Positions 16,685-23,781 of a DNA stretch of 64,000 nucleotides are shown here, one piece after another. The stretch is taken from contig NZ_BNBC01000037.1 in NCBI RefSeq assembly GCF_014654675.1, positions 32,525 through 96,524 of the forward strand. Reading direction: 5' to 3'. The translations under genes and the position numbers were made by a program. Below the pieces are notes generated by a model. The model was given only the letters and a program-made list of their open reading frames with translations, was not told the origin of the DNA and did no database searches. The DNA comes from Streptomyces spiralis (GTDB taxonomy: Bacteria; Actinomycetota; Actinomycetes; Streptomycetales; Streptomycetaceae). Numbering within the stretch: the first letter of the stretch is position 1; each line of letters begins with the position of its first letter.

Positions 16685-17578
16685 ATGTCGTCATCCGAGG
16701 ACGGAGGGCGCGGTACGGGACCTGTCGGTGACGCCCTGCCGATCGCGGAGTTGCTCGATGAGCGGCGGCACTTGTTGGAGGTCGCTCACTGGATGGTGGG
16801 CAGCCGCGTCGTGGCCGAGCGTGTCGCCGACGAGGCGTACCGGCAGTGGTACGGGCTCTCCGATCACCAGCGTGCGCGGATCACGGCGCCACGCGCCTGG
16901 CTGACCCAGGTCGTCGGGGGCATCTGCCTGGCGCTGCTGGCCCTGCCCGGCCGCCGGGAGGAGGCCCAAGGCCCTGTGCCGAGGAGGGGACAGCGCGGTA
17001 CCGGCCTGGAGGGCGAGGCCGGCGCAGGGTTGCTGCGGACGTTGGAAACGCTGTCACCGGCCGAGACGGCGGCGTTCGTGCTTGACGACGTCTTCGTACC
17101 GGCACCGGGCGCGGTCGCGGGCCTCGTGGGACAGTCCGAGGCGGAATGCGCCGAGCCGACGGACCGGGCCCGTCAGAGCATTCGGGCCCGGTGCGCACAG
17201 CCGACGCCGCCACGCCGGCGGGACGAGATGGCCCACGCCGTACGACACGCGTGCGCCGACGAGGACGCCGACCGCCTGGCGTCCCTGCTGACCCCCGACG
17301 CCACCGCGTTCTTCGACGGCGGAGGCAAGGTCCGCGCGCTGACGAGGCCCGTCATCGGCAGCGAACGCGTCGCCCGAAGTCTGCTGACCCTGCTCGCCCG
17401 ACACCCCCGCACCACCTTGCACACTCACCCCGTGAATGGGCGCACCGGTCTGGTCGCCCGCTTCGACGACCGGGTCGCAGCAGTCATCGCCCTCGACATC
17501 GCCGGCTCCCGTGTCGTCCAGGTCTGGGTCGTCCTCAACCCCGACAAACTGCGCTCCTGGAACCGCCCTCGCCCCTGA
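16685..17578 (+). CDS. sigma-70 family (SigJ/ECF41-like) factor with complete SnoaL-like extension, paralogue of 12925
   Basis: 297 residues, closely similar along its length to the factor at 12925-13812. Both share ALPIAELLDERRHLL-type N-termini, DEAYRQWYGLSD, LSPAETAAFVLDDVF, and the C-terminal TAFFDGGGKVRALTRPV and VVLNPDKLRSWNRP. Region 4 HTH residues have drifted (PGAVAGLVGQSEAECAEPTDR), with Pro inside the recognition helix area. Start choice is uncertain: ATG 16685 or 16661, both without a clear ribosome site. No TGTCACA promoter lies in front. The two paralogues may bind different promoters. Confidence 0.8.
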   Translation: MSSSEDGGRGTGPVGDALPIAELLDERRHLLEVAHWMVGSRVVAERVADEAYRQWYGLSDHQRARITAPRAWLTQVVGGICLALLALPGRREEAQGPVPRRGQRGTGLEGEAGAGLLRTLETLSPAETAAFVLDDVFVPAPGAVAGLVGQSEAECAEPTDRARQSIRARCAQPTPPRRRDEMAHAVRHACADEDADRLASLLTPDATAFFDGGGKVRALTRPVIGSERVARSLLTLLARHPRTTLHTHPVNGRTGLVARFDDRVAAVIALDIAGSRVVQVWVVLNPDKLRSWNRPRP

Positions 17579-17735
17579 CGACTCGCCCAGGAGTTCGGCC
17601 GCGGTGGCCGGCCGCAGAGCGGGAGCGTGGCCGCGGCGGTCATGAAGGTGGCGGGGCGGCCGTCCCGGTGCCGGCGCAAGACACGGAAACCACCTCGTTC
17701 AGGTAGAGAGGCGGTCGGACGCGGCATCGGCTCGA

Positions 17736-17762
17736 TGTCACACACGCGCCGACCGTTCTGTC
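17736..17762 (+). promoter_or_regulatory. ECF41-type promoter for the WhiB-like gene
   Basis: TGTCACA (17736-17742), 15 nt, CTGTC (17758-17762). The start codon at 17869 gives a leader of about 100 nt. Confidence 0.6.
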
Positions 17763-17868
17763 TTTTCCAGTGACGAGCGATGACGCAGAGCCCACCCACG
17801 TCTTCGCACTCCCTCACGACGAGCCGCCCCCCGAGACCGTATCCGTCCCTCACCGCAGGAGGTGTTCC

Positions 17869-18135
17869 ATGGATTGGCGCGAACGGGCGCTTTGCCAAGG
17901 CGAAGATCCTGATCTGTTCTTCCCGATAGGCAACATCAACAGTGGCCCGGTGGCGATACAGACGGACGAGGCGAAGTCCGTCTGCCGTCGTTGCCCCGTG
18001 ACGGAGCGGTGCCTGGCCTGGGCCATGGACGCGGATCCGGTGGAGGGCATTTGGGGCGGCACGACGGAAGGGGAGCGCCGCGCCATGCGACGGCGCACGG
18101 TGCGCACGCCGGAGGCGACGGAAACCGCCGCGTGA
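17869..18135 (+). CDS. WhiB-like (Wbl) iron-sulfur transcription factor
   Basis: 88 residues. Four cysteines at 9, 39, 42 and 48 (CRRC...C) hold the 4Fe-4S cluster. DWRERALC at the N-terminus, GIWGG (about 59-63), and the basic RRAMRRRTVR tail for DNA contact complete the family pattern. The ATG at 17869 follows AGGAGG. Wbl proteins bind region 4 of the principal sigma factor and respond to redox or NO. A TGTCACA-type promoter lies just upstream, which would place a redox regulator below an alternative sigma factor. Confidence 0.93.
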   Translation: MDWRERALCQGEDPDLFFPIGNINSGPVAIQTDEAKSVCRRCPVTERCLAWAMDADPVEGIWGGTTEGERRAMRRRTVRTPEATETAA

Positions 18136-18264
18136 GCGCAGGCCGAGTGACCGGACCAGGCTGTAATGGCGGTGGAAGGAGCCGAAGCCGCGGACCACGG
18201 TCAGGGGAACGGGCGGGCGGGGTGGTTGCGGAACGGGTACCGCCCCGCCCACGCCGGCGTCCGG

Positions 18265-18864
18265 TCAGGCCGCCGGGTCCCGGTCGACCCGTATCGCGGA
18301 GATGTCCAGGGCCAGAGTCACCTTGTCGCTGACGAGGACACCCCCCGTCGCCAACGGCGTGTTCCAGGCCAGGCCCCAGTCCGAACGCCGCAGGGTGGCC
18401 GAGCCCTCGAATCCGACCCGGTGCTGCCCGTAGGCGTCCTCGCCGGCTCCGCCGAAGACGACGTCGATGCCCAGGGGCAGCTCGACGTCCTTGATGCGCA
18501 GAGCGCCCGTGAGGCGGAACTCCTCGTCGCCGAGCGGGACGATGCCGGTGGAACTGAAGACCATCAGGGGAAACGTCGCGGAGTCGAAGAAGTCGGGTCC
18601 CCCCAGGTGCGCGTCGCGCTCGTGGATTCCCGTGTCCAGGCTGTCGGTCTGGACACTCACGTACGCCTCGGAACGGGACGGGGCGGAGCCGTCGAGTTTG
18701 AGAAGGCCCTCGAAACGGTCGAACCTCCCGCGGACATTGGAGATCATGGCGTGCCGGACGGAGAAACCGATCGAGCTGTGGACCGGGTCGATGGTGTAGA
18801 TACCGGTCACCGCCGGGTAGGAACCGGAACCGGGAGGAACGGCCTGATCGTGTTGCATCAGCAT
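18265..18864 (-). CDS. YceI family protein
   Basis: A 199-residue lipocalin-like beta barrel that binds isoprenoid or other amphipathic ligands. Family segments in order: YTIDPVHSSIGFSVRHAMIS, GRFDRFEG, SVQTDSLDTGIHERDAHLGG, FFDSATFPLMVFSST, LTGALRIKDVELPL, FEGSATLRRSDWGL. There is no signal peptide. The ATG at 18864 has GAGAAAG upstream. It lies downstream of the NAD(P)-binding gene, but a strong hairpin (18992-19020) separates them. Confidence 0.92.
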   Translation of the reverse strand: MLMQHDQAVPPGSGSYPAVTGIYTIDPVHSSIGFSVRHAMISNVRGRFDRFEGLLKLDGSAPSRSEAYVSVQTDSLDTGIHERDAHLGGPDFFDSATFPLMVFSSTGIVPLGDEEFRLTGALRIKDVELPLGIDVVFGGAGEDAYGQHRVGFEGSATLRRSDWGLAWNTPLATGGVLVSDKVTLALDISAIRVDRDPAA

Positions 18865-18991
18865 GGTGAGTGGCTTTCTCTGCGGTTGGTGTCTGTCGGT
18901 GCCAAGGCGTCTCGGCGTCTCGGCCGCAGCCGCGCCGGACATGAAGAAGGGGCCTGCGTGCCGCGGCGCGGATGACAGGCCCCCTCTCGCG

Positions 18992-19020
18992 GGGGCGGGC
19001 CCGACCCCGGGGCCCGCCCC
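18992..19020 (-). terminator. GC-rich hairpin after the NAD(P)-binding gene
   Basis: Perfect 11-bp arms (GGGGCGGGCCC / GGGCCCGCCCC) with a 7-nt loop, starting 6 nt beyond the stop at 19027. There is no T tract, as is common in Streptomyces. Confidence 0.75.
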
Positions 19021-19026
19021 GGCGGC

Positions 19027-19773
19027 TCACTGCTGCTGCGCGAGCCAGTCGGCGAAACGGGTCTCCGCGATGTGCGCGTCCGGACCGGGGAGCAGAGTGG
19101 TCTCCTGCAACTGCGCACCGAAGTACGGGGCGTGCGCGTCGGTCACGACCGTCCTCGGGTCGTTCTTGGCGGCCAGGCCCTTTCGGATCAGCTCGTCCAA
19201 TTGGAACGCCTCCGGGCCGGCGACCTCCACCACCCCGTTGACGGGGGTACCGACAGCGGTGCGGCCCACGGCGGCGGCCACGTCGTCGGAGTAGATGGGC
19301 TGGATCTTGATCGGGGCCAGACGGACGGTGTCACCGTCGGTCGCCGAGTCGGCGATGCCCTTCATGAACTCGAAGAACTGTGTGGCGTGCACGATGGAGT
19401 ACGGAATTCCCGAGTCCTTGATCAGCTCCTCCTGCGCCTGCTTGGCACGGAAGTAGCCGCTCTCCTGGAGCCGTTCCGTACCGACCACGGAGAGGGCCAC
19501 GTGGTGGGTCACCCCGGCGTCCGCCTCCGCCTTGAGGAGGTTGGTGGTCGAGGTACGGAAGAACTCCATGACGGCGTCGTCCGCAAAGGACGGCGAGTTG
19601 GAGACGTCCACCACGACCGAGGCACCGGCGAGGACCTTGGCCAGGCCCTCGCCCGTGAGCGTGTTGACGCCGGTGTTGGGGGCCGCCGGCACGGCCTCGT
19701 GACCGTGCTCCTTGAGCTTGGCGACGAGCTTCGAGCCGATCAGTCCGGTACCGCCGATCACTACGACCTTCAT
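19027..19773 (-). CDS. NAD(P)H-binding atypical SDR (NmrA-like)
   Basis: 248 residues. The Rossmann start is VVVIGGTGLIGSKLVAKL, then VVVDVSNSPSF, HHVALSVVGTERLQESGYFRAK (with the Y-x-x-x-K pair), SIVHATQFFEF, and a C-terminal FADWL segment. It is of the extended SDR/NmrA type that acts on quinones, dihydroflavonols or as a redox sensor. The ATG at 19773 follows GAAAGGAT. It is a paralogue of 35484-36224, and both have TGTCACA-type promoters. Oxidoreductases and epimerases of this type are classical ECF41 targets. A small upstream frame overlaps its start by ATGA. Confidence 0.92.
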   Translation of the reverse strand: MKVVVIGGTGLIGSKLVAKLKEHGHEAVPAAPNTGVNTLTGEGLAKVLAGASVVVDVSNSPSFADDAVMEFFRTSTTNLLKAEADAGVTHHVALSVVGTERLQESGYFRAKQAQEELIKDSGIPYSIVHATQFFEFMKGIADSATDGDTVRLAPIKIQPIYSDDVAAAVGRTAVGTPVNGVVEVAGPEAFQLDELIRKGLAAKNDPRTVVTDAHAPYFGAQLQETTLLPGPDAHIAETRFADWLAQQQ

Positions 19774-20012
19774 GGTGGGGATCCTTTCGGAAAGGTGTGA
19801 TGTGGGTCTGTACCAGGAAAGACCGGGTGCGCACGCTTTCTGTGACAAAAGCCGTGAAGCAGGAATGCCGGATGACGGGACAGCTGTTCGACGAGCTTTC
19901 CATCGGTGGAGACGTCTTCCATGAGGGACACGATCTCGTCCGGGACGGCGGGAATGCTCTTGCGCAGACCCTGTTCGTCACGGACGACCCCGGCGTGTTC
20001 GGTTGGGGTCAC
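19770..20012 (-). CDS. possible leaderless small ORF, 80 aa, coupled to the NAD(P)-binding gene
   Basis: The GTG at 20012 lies 7 nt beyond the -10 of a TGTCACA-type promoter, so a message would begin at or next to the start codon. The frame ends in TGA overlapping the ATG of the downstream SDR (ATGA). The first half (PDEIVSLMEDVSTDGKLVEQ) looks protein-like. The second half overlaps the next gene's promoter and ribosome site and looks random. It may be a regulatory leader peptide or chance. Confidence 0.3.
   Translation of the reverse strand: MTPTEHAGVVRDEQGLRKSIPAVPDEIVSLMEDVSTDGKLVEQLSRHPAFLLHGFCHRKRAHPVFPGTDPHHTFPKGSPP
19821..19847 (-). promoter_or_regulatory. ECF41-type promoter for the NAD(P)-binding gene at 19027
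   Basis: TGTCACA (19847-19841), 15 nt, CGGTC (19825-19821). The leader to ATG 19773 is about 40 nt. Confidence 0.75.
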
Positions 20013-20019
20013 CGACTAC

Positions 20020-20047
20020 GACCAGGCCAGGCGGCGGTCTGTGACAC
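20020..20047 (-). promoter_or_regulatory. second ECF41-type promoter upstream of the SDR, 16-nt spacer
   Basis: TGTCACA (20047-20041), 16 nt, TGGTC (20024-20020). It is the only copy in the window with a 16-nt spacer. The predicted start coincides with the GTG at 20012. Confidence 0.45.
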
Positions 20048-20105
20048 GGGTGCCGCCGCTCCCGATGCCCGGGAAGGGCGGTGGTGACCACAGCGAGATC
20101 ACACG

Positions 20106-20132
20106 TGTCACAACGTAACGGCCTCCTCGGTC
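20106..20132 (+). promoter_or_regulatory. ECF41-type promoter for ferredoxin
   Basis: TGTCACA (20106-20112), 15 nt, CGGTC (20128-20132). It is back to back with the minus-strand copy at 20020-20047. Confidence 0.75.
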
Positions 20133-20200
20133 GTATGCATGAGCCCGACGGCCGCCCGAGTCGGCCCCGTGACGTGGTCGACGACGAGGAGGAGGAGAGG

Positions 20201-20587
20201 ATGACGTACGTCATCGCGCAGCCCTGCGTCGACATCAAGGACCGGGCGTGTGTCACGGAATGCCCCGTGGACTGCATCTACGAGGGTTCACGCACGCTCT
20301 ACATCAACCCTGCGGAGTGCGTCGACTGCCACGCCTGTGAGCCCGTCTGCCCCGTGGAGGCCATCTTCTACGAGGACGATCTGCCGCGGCACTGGGCGCA
20401 CTACCGGTCCGTCAACGCGGAGTTCTTCGAAGCCGCACCCCTCGGTCGGGACCGTCCGCGTGACTCGCCCGGGGACCATCCTCTGGTCACGGCCCTGCCC
20501 CCGCAGAGCCTCTACAAGAAGGAGATCTCCGCCTTCGCCGTCCGCAAGGAGGAGGCCGCCGACGCGGACCTGTGGTTCCCGTCCTGA
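20201..20587 (+). CDS. 7Fe (3Fe-4S/4Fe-4S) ferredoxin, FdxA-like
   Basis: 128 residues. The start TYVIAQPCVDIKDRACVTE and the following ECPVDCIYEG, with cysteines 9, 17, 21 and 25, then CVDCHACEPVCP with 40, 43, 46 and 50, are diagnostic of the mycobacterial/Streptomyces FdxA type. The C-terminal part is longer and less conserved than in the usual 105-110 residue proteins. GAGGAGGAGGAGAGG precedes the ATG. It is an electron carrier for P450s or other reductases, but no obvious partner is adjacent. Its own TGTCACA-type promoter suggests stress-specific expression. Confidence 0.93.
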   Translation: MTYVIAQPCVDIKDRACVTECPVDCIYEGSRTLYINPAECVDCHACEPVCPVEAIFYEDDLPRHWAHYRSVNAEFFEAAPLGRDRPRDSPGDHPLVTALPPQSLYKKEISAFAVRKEEAADADLWFPS

Positions 20588-20657
20588 CCGGCCGTGCCGG
20601 CGATGAGCGGCCGCCGCCGGGCGCGACGGCCGACTCATGCCGGAGGCGCCGGTCAGG
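20583..20657. terminator. long inverted repeat between convergent ferredoxin and OsmC genes
   Basis: CCTGACCGGC (20583-20592) and GCCGGTCAGG (20648-20657) are perfect complements that include both stop codons. The intervening 55 nt are GC-rich and can fold further. It may act as a bidirectional transcription stop. Confidence 0.45.
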
Positions 20658-21150
20658 AGGCGAGCGTGATGGTTGTCGGCGTGCCCTTCCAGGCCATCCG
20701 CGCGTACGGACACAGCGTGTCGGCCTTCTCCATCAGGACCGTTGCCGTCTCGGGAGCGACGCCGGGCCACTTCACCACAAGATCGACGCGCAGCAGATAG
20801 CCACCGTCCTGCGGATCCCGTCCGAAGGCGACGGTCGCCACGACGGAGATGGCCGCGGGGTCGAGCGCCTCCTGCCGCGCCAGGAGGCTCAGCGCGCCGT
20901 GGAAGCACGCCGCGAAGCCGGCCGCGAAAAGCTGCTCGGGGTTGGTTCCCTGACCGTCGCCGCCGAGCTCGGGGGGCATGCGCAGATCGAGGTCCAGCGC
21001 GCCGTCGGACGAGCGTGCCCGGCCGGAGGCCCGCCCGTGCGAGGCCACACCGCCGTGGACGGTCACCGTGGTCGTGTAGATGGGCGAGAACTCGTTCCCG
21101 TCGTAGTCCTTCTCGGTCGAAAGGGTGGGCAACTGGATCCGCTCAGTCAC
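20653..21150 (-). CDS. OsmC/Ohr family protein
   Basis: 165 residues. The two peroxidatic cysteines lie in AACFHGALSL and DTLCPYARMAWKG, the Ohr-like pattern, preceded by NPEQLFAAGFAA. Such proteins reduce organic hydroperoxides in a thiol-dependent way. The frame is open far upstream. I chose the GTG at 21150 (TERIQLPTLSTEKDY) because it gives family length. It lies behind a TGTCACA-type promoter and downstream of the ECF41 sigma gene at 21357-22253. Confidence 0.88.
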   Translation of the reverse strand: MTERIQLPTLSTEKDYDGNEFSPIYTTTVTVHGGVASHGRASGRARSSDGALDLDLRMPPELGGDGQGTNPEQLFAAGFAACFHGALSLLARQEALDPAAISVVATVAFGRDPQDGGYLLRVDLVVKWPGVAPETATVLMEKADTLCPYARMAWKGTPTTITLAS

Positions 21151-21290
21151 AGCATGACTCCGATGTCGTCGGGGTACGGCGTCCCGGCAGACGTCCGGGA
21201 GCGCGTAACCGGGGGCCCGGAGGGCGGACAAACGACACGTCACGTCGTCCGTCTTCGGGTTCGGGGCGTCCGGGGTCCGGACTACTGGTT

Positions 21291-21317
21291 GACCGACAAG
21301 TAACCGTTCCTGTGACA
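21291..21317 (-). promoter_or_regulatory. ECF41-type promoter for OsmC at 20653
   Basis: TGTCACA (21317-21311), 15 nt, CGGTC (21295-21291). It lies between the sigma gene stop (21357) and the OsmC start (21150). Confidence 0.75.
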
Positions 21318-21356
21318 CCTGCCCGCCGACGGCCGGGCATGACGCCCGACAGCGGG

Positions 21357-22253
21357 TCAGTCGCGCAGGGAGGCCACGTAGGGCTCCAGCTTGGCCGGGT
21401 TCATCACCCACATGAGCCGGTCGATGCCCTCCGTCGAGATGTCGGCGGACAGCAGGGCGACAGCCTGCCCACCGGACGAGACCAGCACGGCCGGCAGGCC
21501 GTTCGCCTCGACCCACCGGATGTCCGCCTGCGGCCAGAAGCGCGGGGCGAACGCCACGAGGTACCGCGAGACGTGGGGGCGTCCGATCACCGGGATCTTG
21601 GACGCGCCGCGGATACCGCCACCGTCCGAGTAGCTGACGACGTCGGCGGTGAGAACGTCCTCCAGTACCGACAGATCGCCCGTCCGCGCCGCGGAGAGGA
21701 ACACCTCCAGCAGCCGCCGATGAGCTGCCGGCGTGACACGCTCCCTGCGCTCGGCGGCCAGGTGTCTGCGTGCCCTGCTCACCAGCTGACGGGCGTTGGC
21801 CTCGCTCGTCTCCAGGATCTCGGAGACCCGCCCGTAGGGATAGTCGAACGCCTCCCGCAGCACGTAGGCGGTGCGCTCCACGGGATTCAGCTTCTCCAGG
21901 AGCAGGAGAACCGCCATCTCCAGGGCCTCGGCCCGCTCCGCGCCCAGCTGCGGATCCTGCGCGGTGTCGACGGGTTCGGGGAGCCAGGGGCCGACATAGG
22001 ACTCCCGGCGCACCCGTGCGGACTGGGCCAGGTTGATCGCCAACCGGGTGGCCACGGTGGTCAGGAAGGCGGCCGGTTCGTGGACCTTCGCGCGGTCCGT
22101 GTTCTGCCACCGCAGCCACGTTTCCTGCACGACGTCCTCGGCCTCCGTCGCACTTCCCAGGACGCGGTACGCGATGCCGAAGAGTCGCGGGCGCGCCGAA
22201 AGGAAGTCCTTCGTCGCTTGATCGAGGGCGTCGGGGTGGGCGCCAGCCTGCAT
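21357..22253 (-). CDS. ECF41 sigma factor (SigJ-like) with complete SnoaL extension
   Basis: 298 residues, the most canonical of the seven. Region 2 is YRVLGSATEAEDVVQETWLRW, the linker has GPWLPEP, and region 4 is LNPVERTAYVLREAFDYPY with the HTH around RVSEILETSEANARQLVSRA. The NTF2-like extension from about 180 has SYSDGGG and the terminal MNPAKLEPY. GAAGGGATGATCC precedes the ATG. These factors have no anti-sigma factor, and the extension controls activity. Being next to OsmC with a TGTCACA-N15-CGGTC promoter, it is the best candidate reader of that promoter type here. Confidence 0.93.
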   Translation of the reverse strand: MQAGAHPDALDQATKDFLSARPRLFGIAYRVLGSATEAEDVVQETWLRWQNTDRAKVHEPAAFLTTVATRLAINLAQSARVRRESYVGPWLPEPVDTAQDPQLGAERAEALEMAVLLLLEKLNPVERTAYVLREAFDYPYGRVSEILETSEANARQLVSRARRHLAAERRERVTPAAHRRLLEVFLSAARTGDLSVLEDVLTADVVSYSDGGGIRGASKIPVIGRPHVSRYLVAFAPRFWPQADIRWVEANGLPAVLVSSGGQAVALLSADISTEGIDRLMWVMNPAKLEPYVASLRD

Positions 22254-22403
22254 GGATCATCCCTTCTGGCTTTGCACGCACCATGCTACAAGTGGGCGCG
22301 GAGGGCAGCGTCGGGGGTCGTTGGCATGACCATTCGCGACGCCGTTCAGGGTGCACACCGTGGCACTCGATGAGTTCACGGCATGCCGTCTGGGAGCGCG
22401 CCA

Positions 22404-22430
22404 TGTCACGAAACAACCGCACGCCCGGTC
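22404..22430 (+). promoter_or_regulatory. ECF41-type promoter upstream of the 32-aa ORF and DUF5134 gene
   Basis: TGTCACG (22404-22410), 15 nt, CGGTC (22426-22430). The last -35 base differs from the others. Confidence 0.5.
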
Positions 22431-22469
22431 AGGACTGCGAACAGTCATGGACCAGGGAAGGTGCACACA

Positions 22470-22568
22470 GTGTCGATCAGGAGGCCAGCGCAGGACCACT
22501 TCTCTCACAGACGGAGTGCGGCGAAGCAGGACGCCGCGCCCCTGGCCCTTGCCGAGAGCGCCGCCTGA
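22470..22568 (+). CDS. possible 32-aa peptide
   Basis: The GTG at 22470 has GGAAGG 8 nt upstream. The peptide SIRRPAQDHFSHRRSAA... is basic with an Ala-rich end. It lies about 33 nt after a predicted transcription start and 9 nt before the DUF5134 gene. It may be a leader or a real small protein. Confidence 0.35.
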   Translation: MSIRRPAQDHFSHRRSAAKQDAAPLALAESAA

Positions 22569-22577
22569 CCCCGCCCC

Positions 22578-23207
22578 ATGGATACTCCCGTCGACGTCGT
22601 CCACTCCATGCTGACGGTGCTCTTCTCCCTCGTGGCAGCGCACGCACTGTGGCACGGCGTCCGGTCACCGGGGAGGGGACGCCGTGACCGGGTGGACCAC
22701 CTCCTGCACTTCGCCATGTCCGTGGCCATGGCGGCGATGCCCTGGAGCCTCGGCCGATCGCTGCCCGGCCGGACCACGACGGTCCTCTTCACGCTCGCCG
22801 CACTGTGGTTCCCGCTGACCGCCCTTCGCCGGCGCACGGCGAACAGAGCGGCGGAGATCGCCGGCCGGCTGCCGCCCGCGGCTGGCATGGCCGCGATGGC
22901 CTGGATGCCGCGCACACACCACGGCCGGGCGGTGCCGTCCCACGAGACCCTGGCCGGAGGCGTCCCGGCCGCGCACGACACCGCAGCCATCGGCCATGCC
23001 ACCGGAGCACCGGTGTCGGCTGCCGGGGTCACCGGGCTGCTGACCGTGTATCTCCTGACCTGTGCCATATGGTCGTTGACCCGCCCCATGCCCTTGCTGC
23101 GGTCCACCGCCGCCGCGCACCGCGCCGCCGCGACGGACCCGTACGGTCACGTCCGTGACGGAGCGATGGCGTTGGGTACGGCCCTGATGCTGCTCATGCC
23201 CCACTGA
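22578..23207 (+). CDS. DUF5134 family membrane protein
   Basis: A 209-residue polytopic protein with hydrophobic segments at about 10-27, 47-60, 66-82, 150-168 and 190-206. Methionine- and histidine-rich stretches (HFAMSVAMAAMPW, AAMAWMPRTHHG) are characteristic of this actinobacterial family and hint at metal binding. Function unknown. The ATG at 22578 has no strong ribosome site, and coupling to the preceding 32-aa frame could help. A TGTCACG-type promoter lies about 150 bp upstream. Confidence 0.75.
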   Translation: MDTPVDVVHSMLTVLFSLVAAHALWHGVRSPGRGRRDRVDHLLHFAMSVAMAAMPWSLGRSLPGRTTTVLFTLAALWFPLTALRRRTANRAAEIAGRLPPAAGMAAMAWMPRTHHGRAVPSHETLAGGVPAAHDTAAIGHATGAPVSAAGVTGLLTVYLLTCAIWSLTRPMPLLRSTAAAHRAAATDPYGHVRDGAMALGTALMLLMPH

Positions 23208-23247
23208 CCAAGGACTTGCGGGCGATCTCGACGGCTGCGGCCCTTGA

Positions 23248-23265
23248 CCTCAAGGTGACTTGAGG
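23248..23265. promoter_or_regulatory. SoxR-type operator in the promoter of the SgcJ/EcaC-like gene
   Basis: CCTCAAG-GTGA-CTTGAGG has perfect 7-bp arms, matching the SoxR box pattern. It sits between -35 TTGACC (23244-23249) and -10 CAGAGT (23269-23274) with the 19-bp spacing typical of MerR-family promoters. The predicted start is at ATG 23282. Confidence 0.75.
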
Positions 23266-23281
23266 TTTCAGAGTGATCGGC

Positions 23282-23674
23282 ATGAACACCGAAACCGCAG
23301 ACATCAAGGCCATCGAGCAGGTCGTGGCTACCGTCGAACGCGCTCAGCGTGCCAAGGACGCCGAGCAGTTCCTCGCGCTCTTCCACCCCGACGCCGTCTG
23401 GACGACTGCCCACGGCAAGGTCCTCATCGGCTTCGATGCGATCGCCGAGTTCACCCGCGCCGTCCTGCCCAACGCGAGCTGGGACGGCGAGGTCACCTAC
23501 GAGGCAGTGCATACGCAGTTCCTGCGGCCTGACGTGGCGGCCGTCAAGGTCCGGCAGATCTACCACTCTGCAGAGGGCGACACGGAGGGAGCCCCGCTGT
23601 ACGTCATGACCAAGCAGGCAGACGGGACCTGGATGCTGCACGCCTGCCAGAACACCGAAGTGCGGGTCGATTGA
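23282..23674 (+). CDS. SgcJ/EcaC-like NTF2-fold protein (SoxR-regulated)
   Basis: A 130-residue SnoaL/NTF2-fold protein: IEQVVATVERAQRAKDAEQ, LFHPDAVWTTAHGKVLIG, FDAIAEFTRAVLP, and strands VAAVKVRQIYH and PLYVMTKQADGTWMLHACQN. This is the SgcJ/EcaC family found beside redox-active antibiotic genes and in general Streptomyces genomes. ATG 23282 lies 7 nt beyond the predicted -10, so the message is probably leaderless. The SoxR box suggests induction by redox-cycling compounds. SoxR itself is not in the window. Confidence 0.85.
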   Translation: MNTETADIKAIEQVVATVERAQRAKDAEQFLALFHPDAVWTTAHGKVLIGFDAIAEFTRAVLPNASWDGEVTYEAVHTQFLRPDVAAVKVRQIYHSAEGDTEGAPLYVMTKQADGTWMLHACQNTEVRVD

Positions 23675-23781
23675 GAACCCGTCCAAACGATCACGTATGG
23701 AATCAGTCAAATCACCCGACCCATACGCACATCAAGGACCCGGACGCGGAACAGTCGCATGATCGGCCGGACAAGTCCTGG

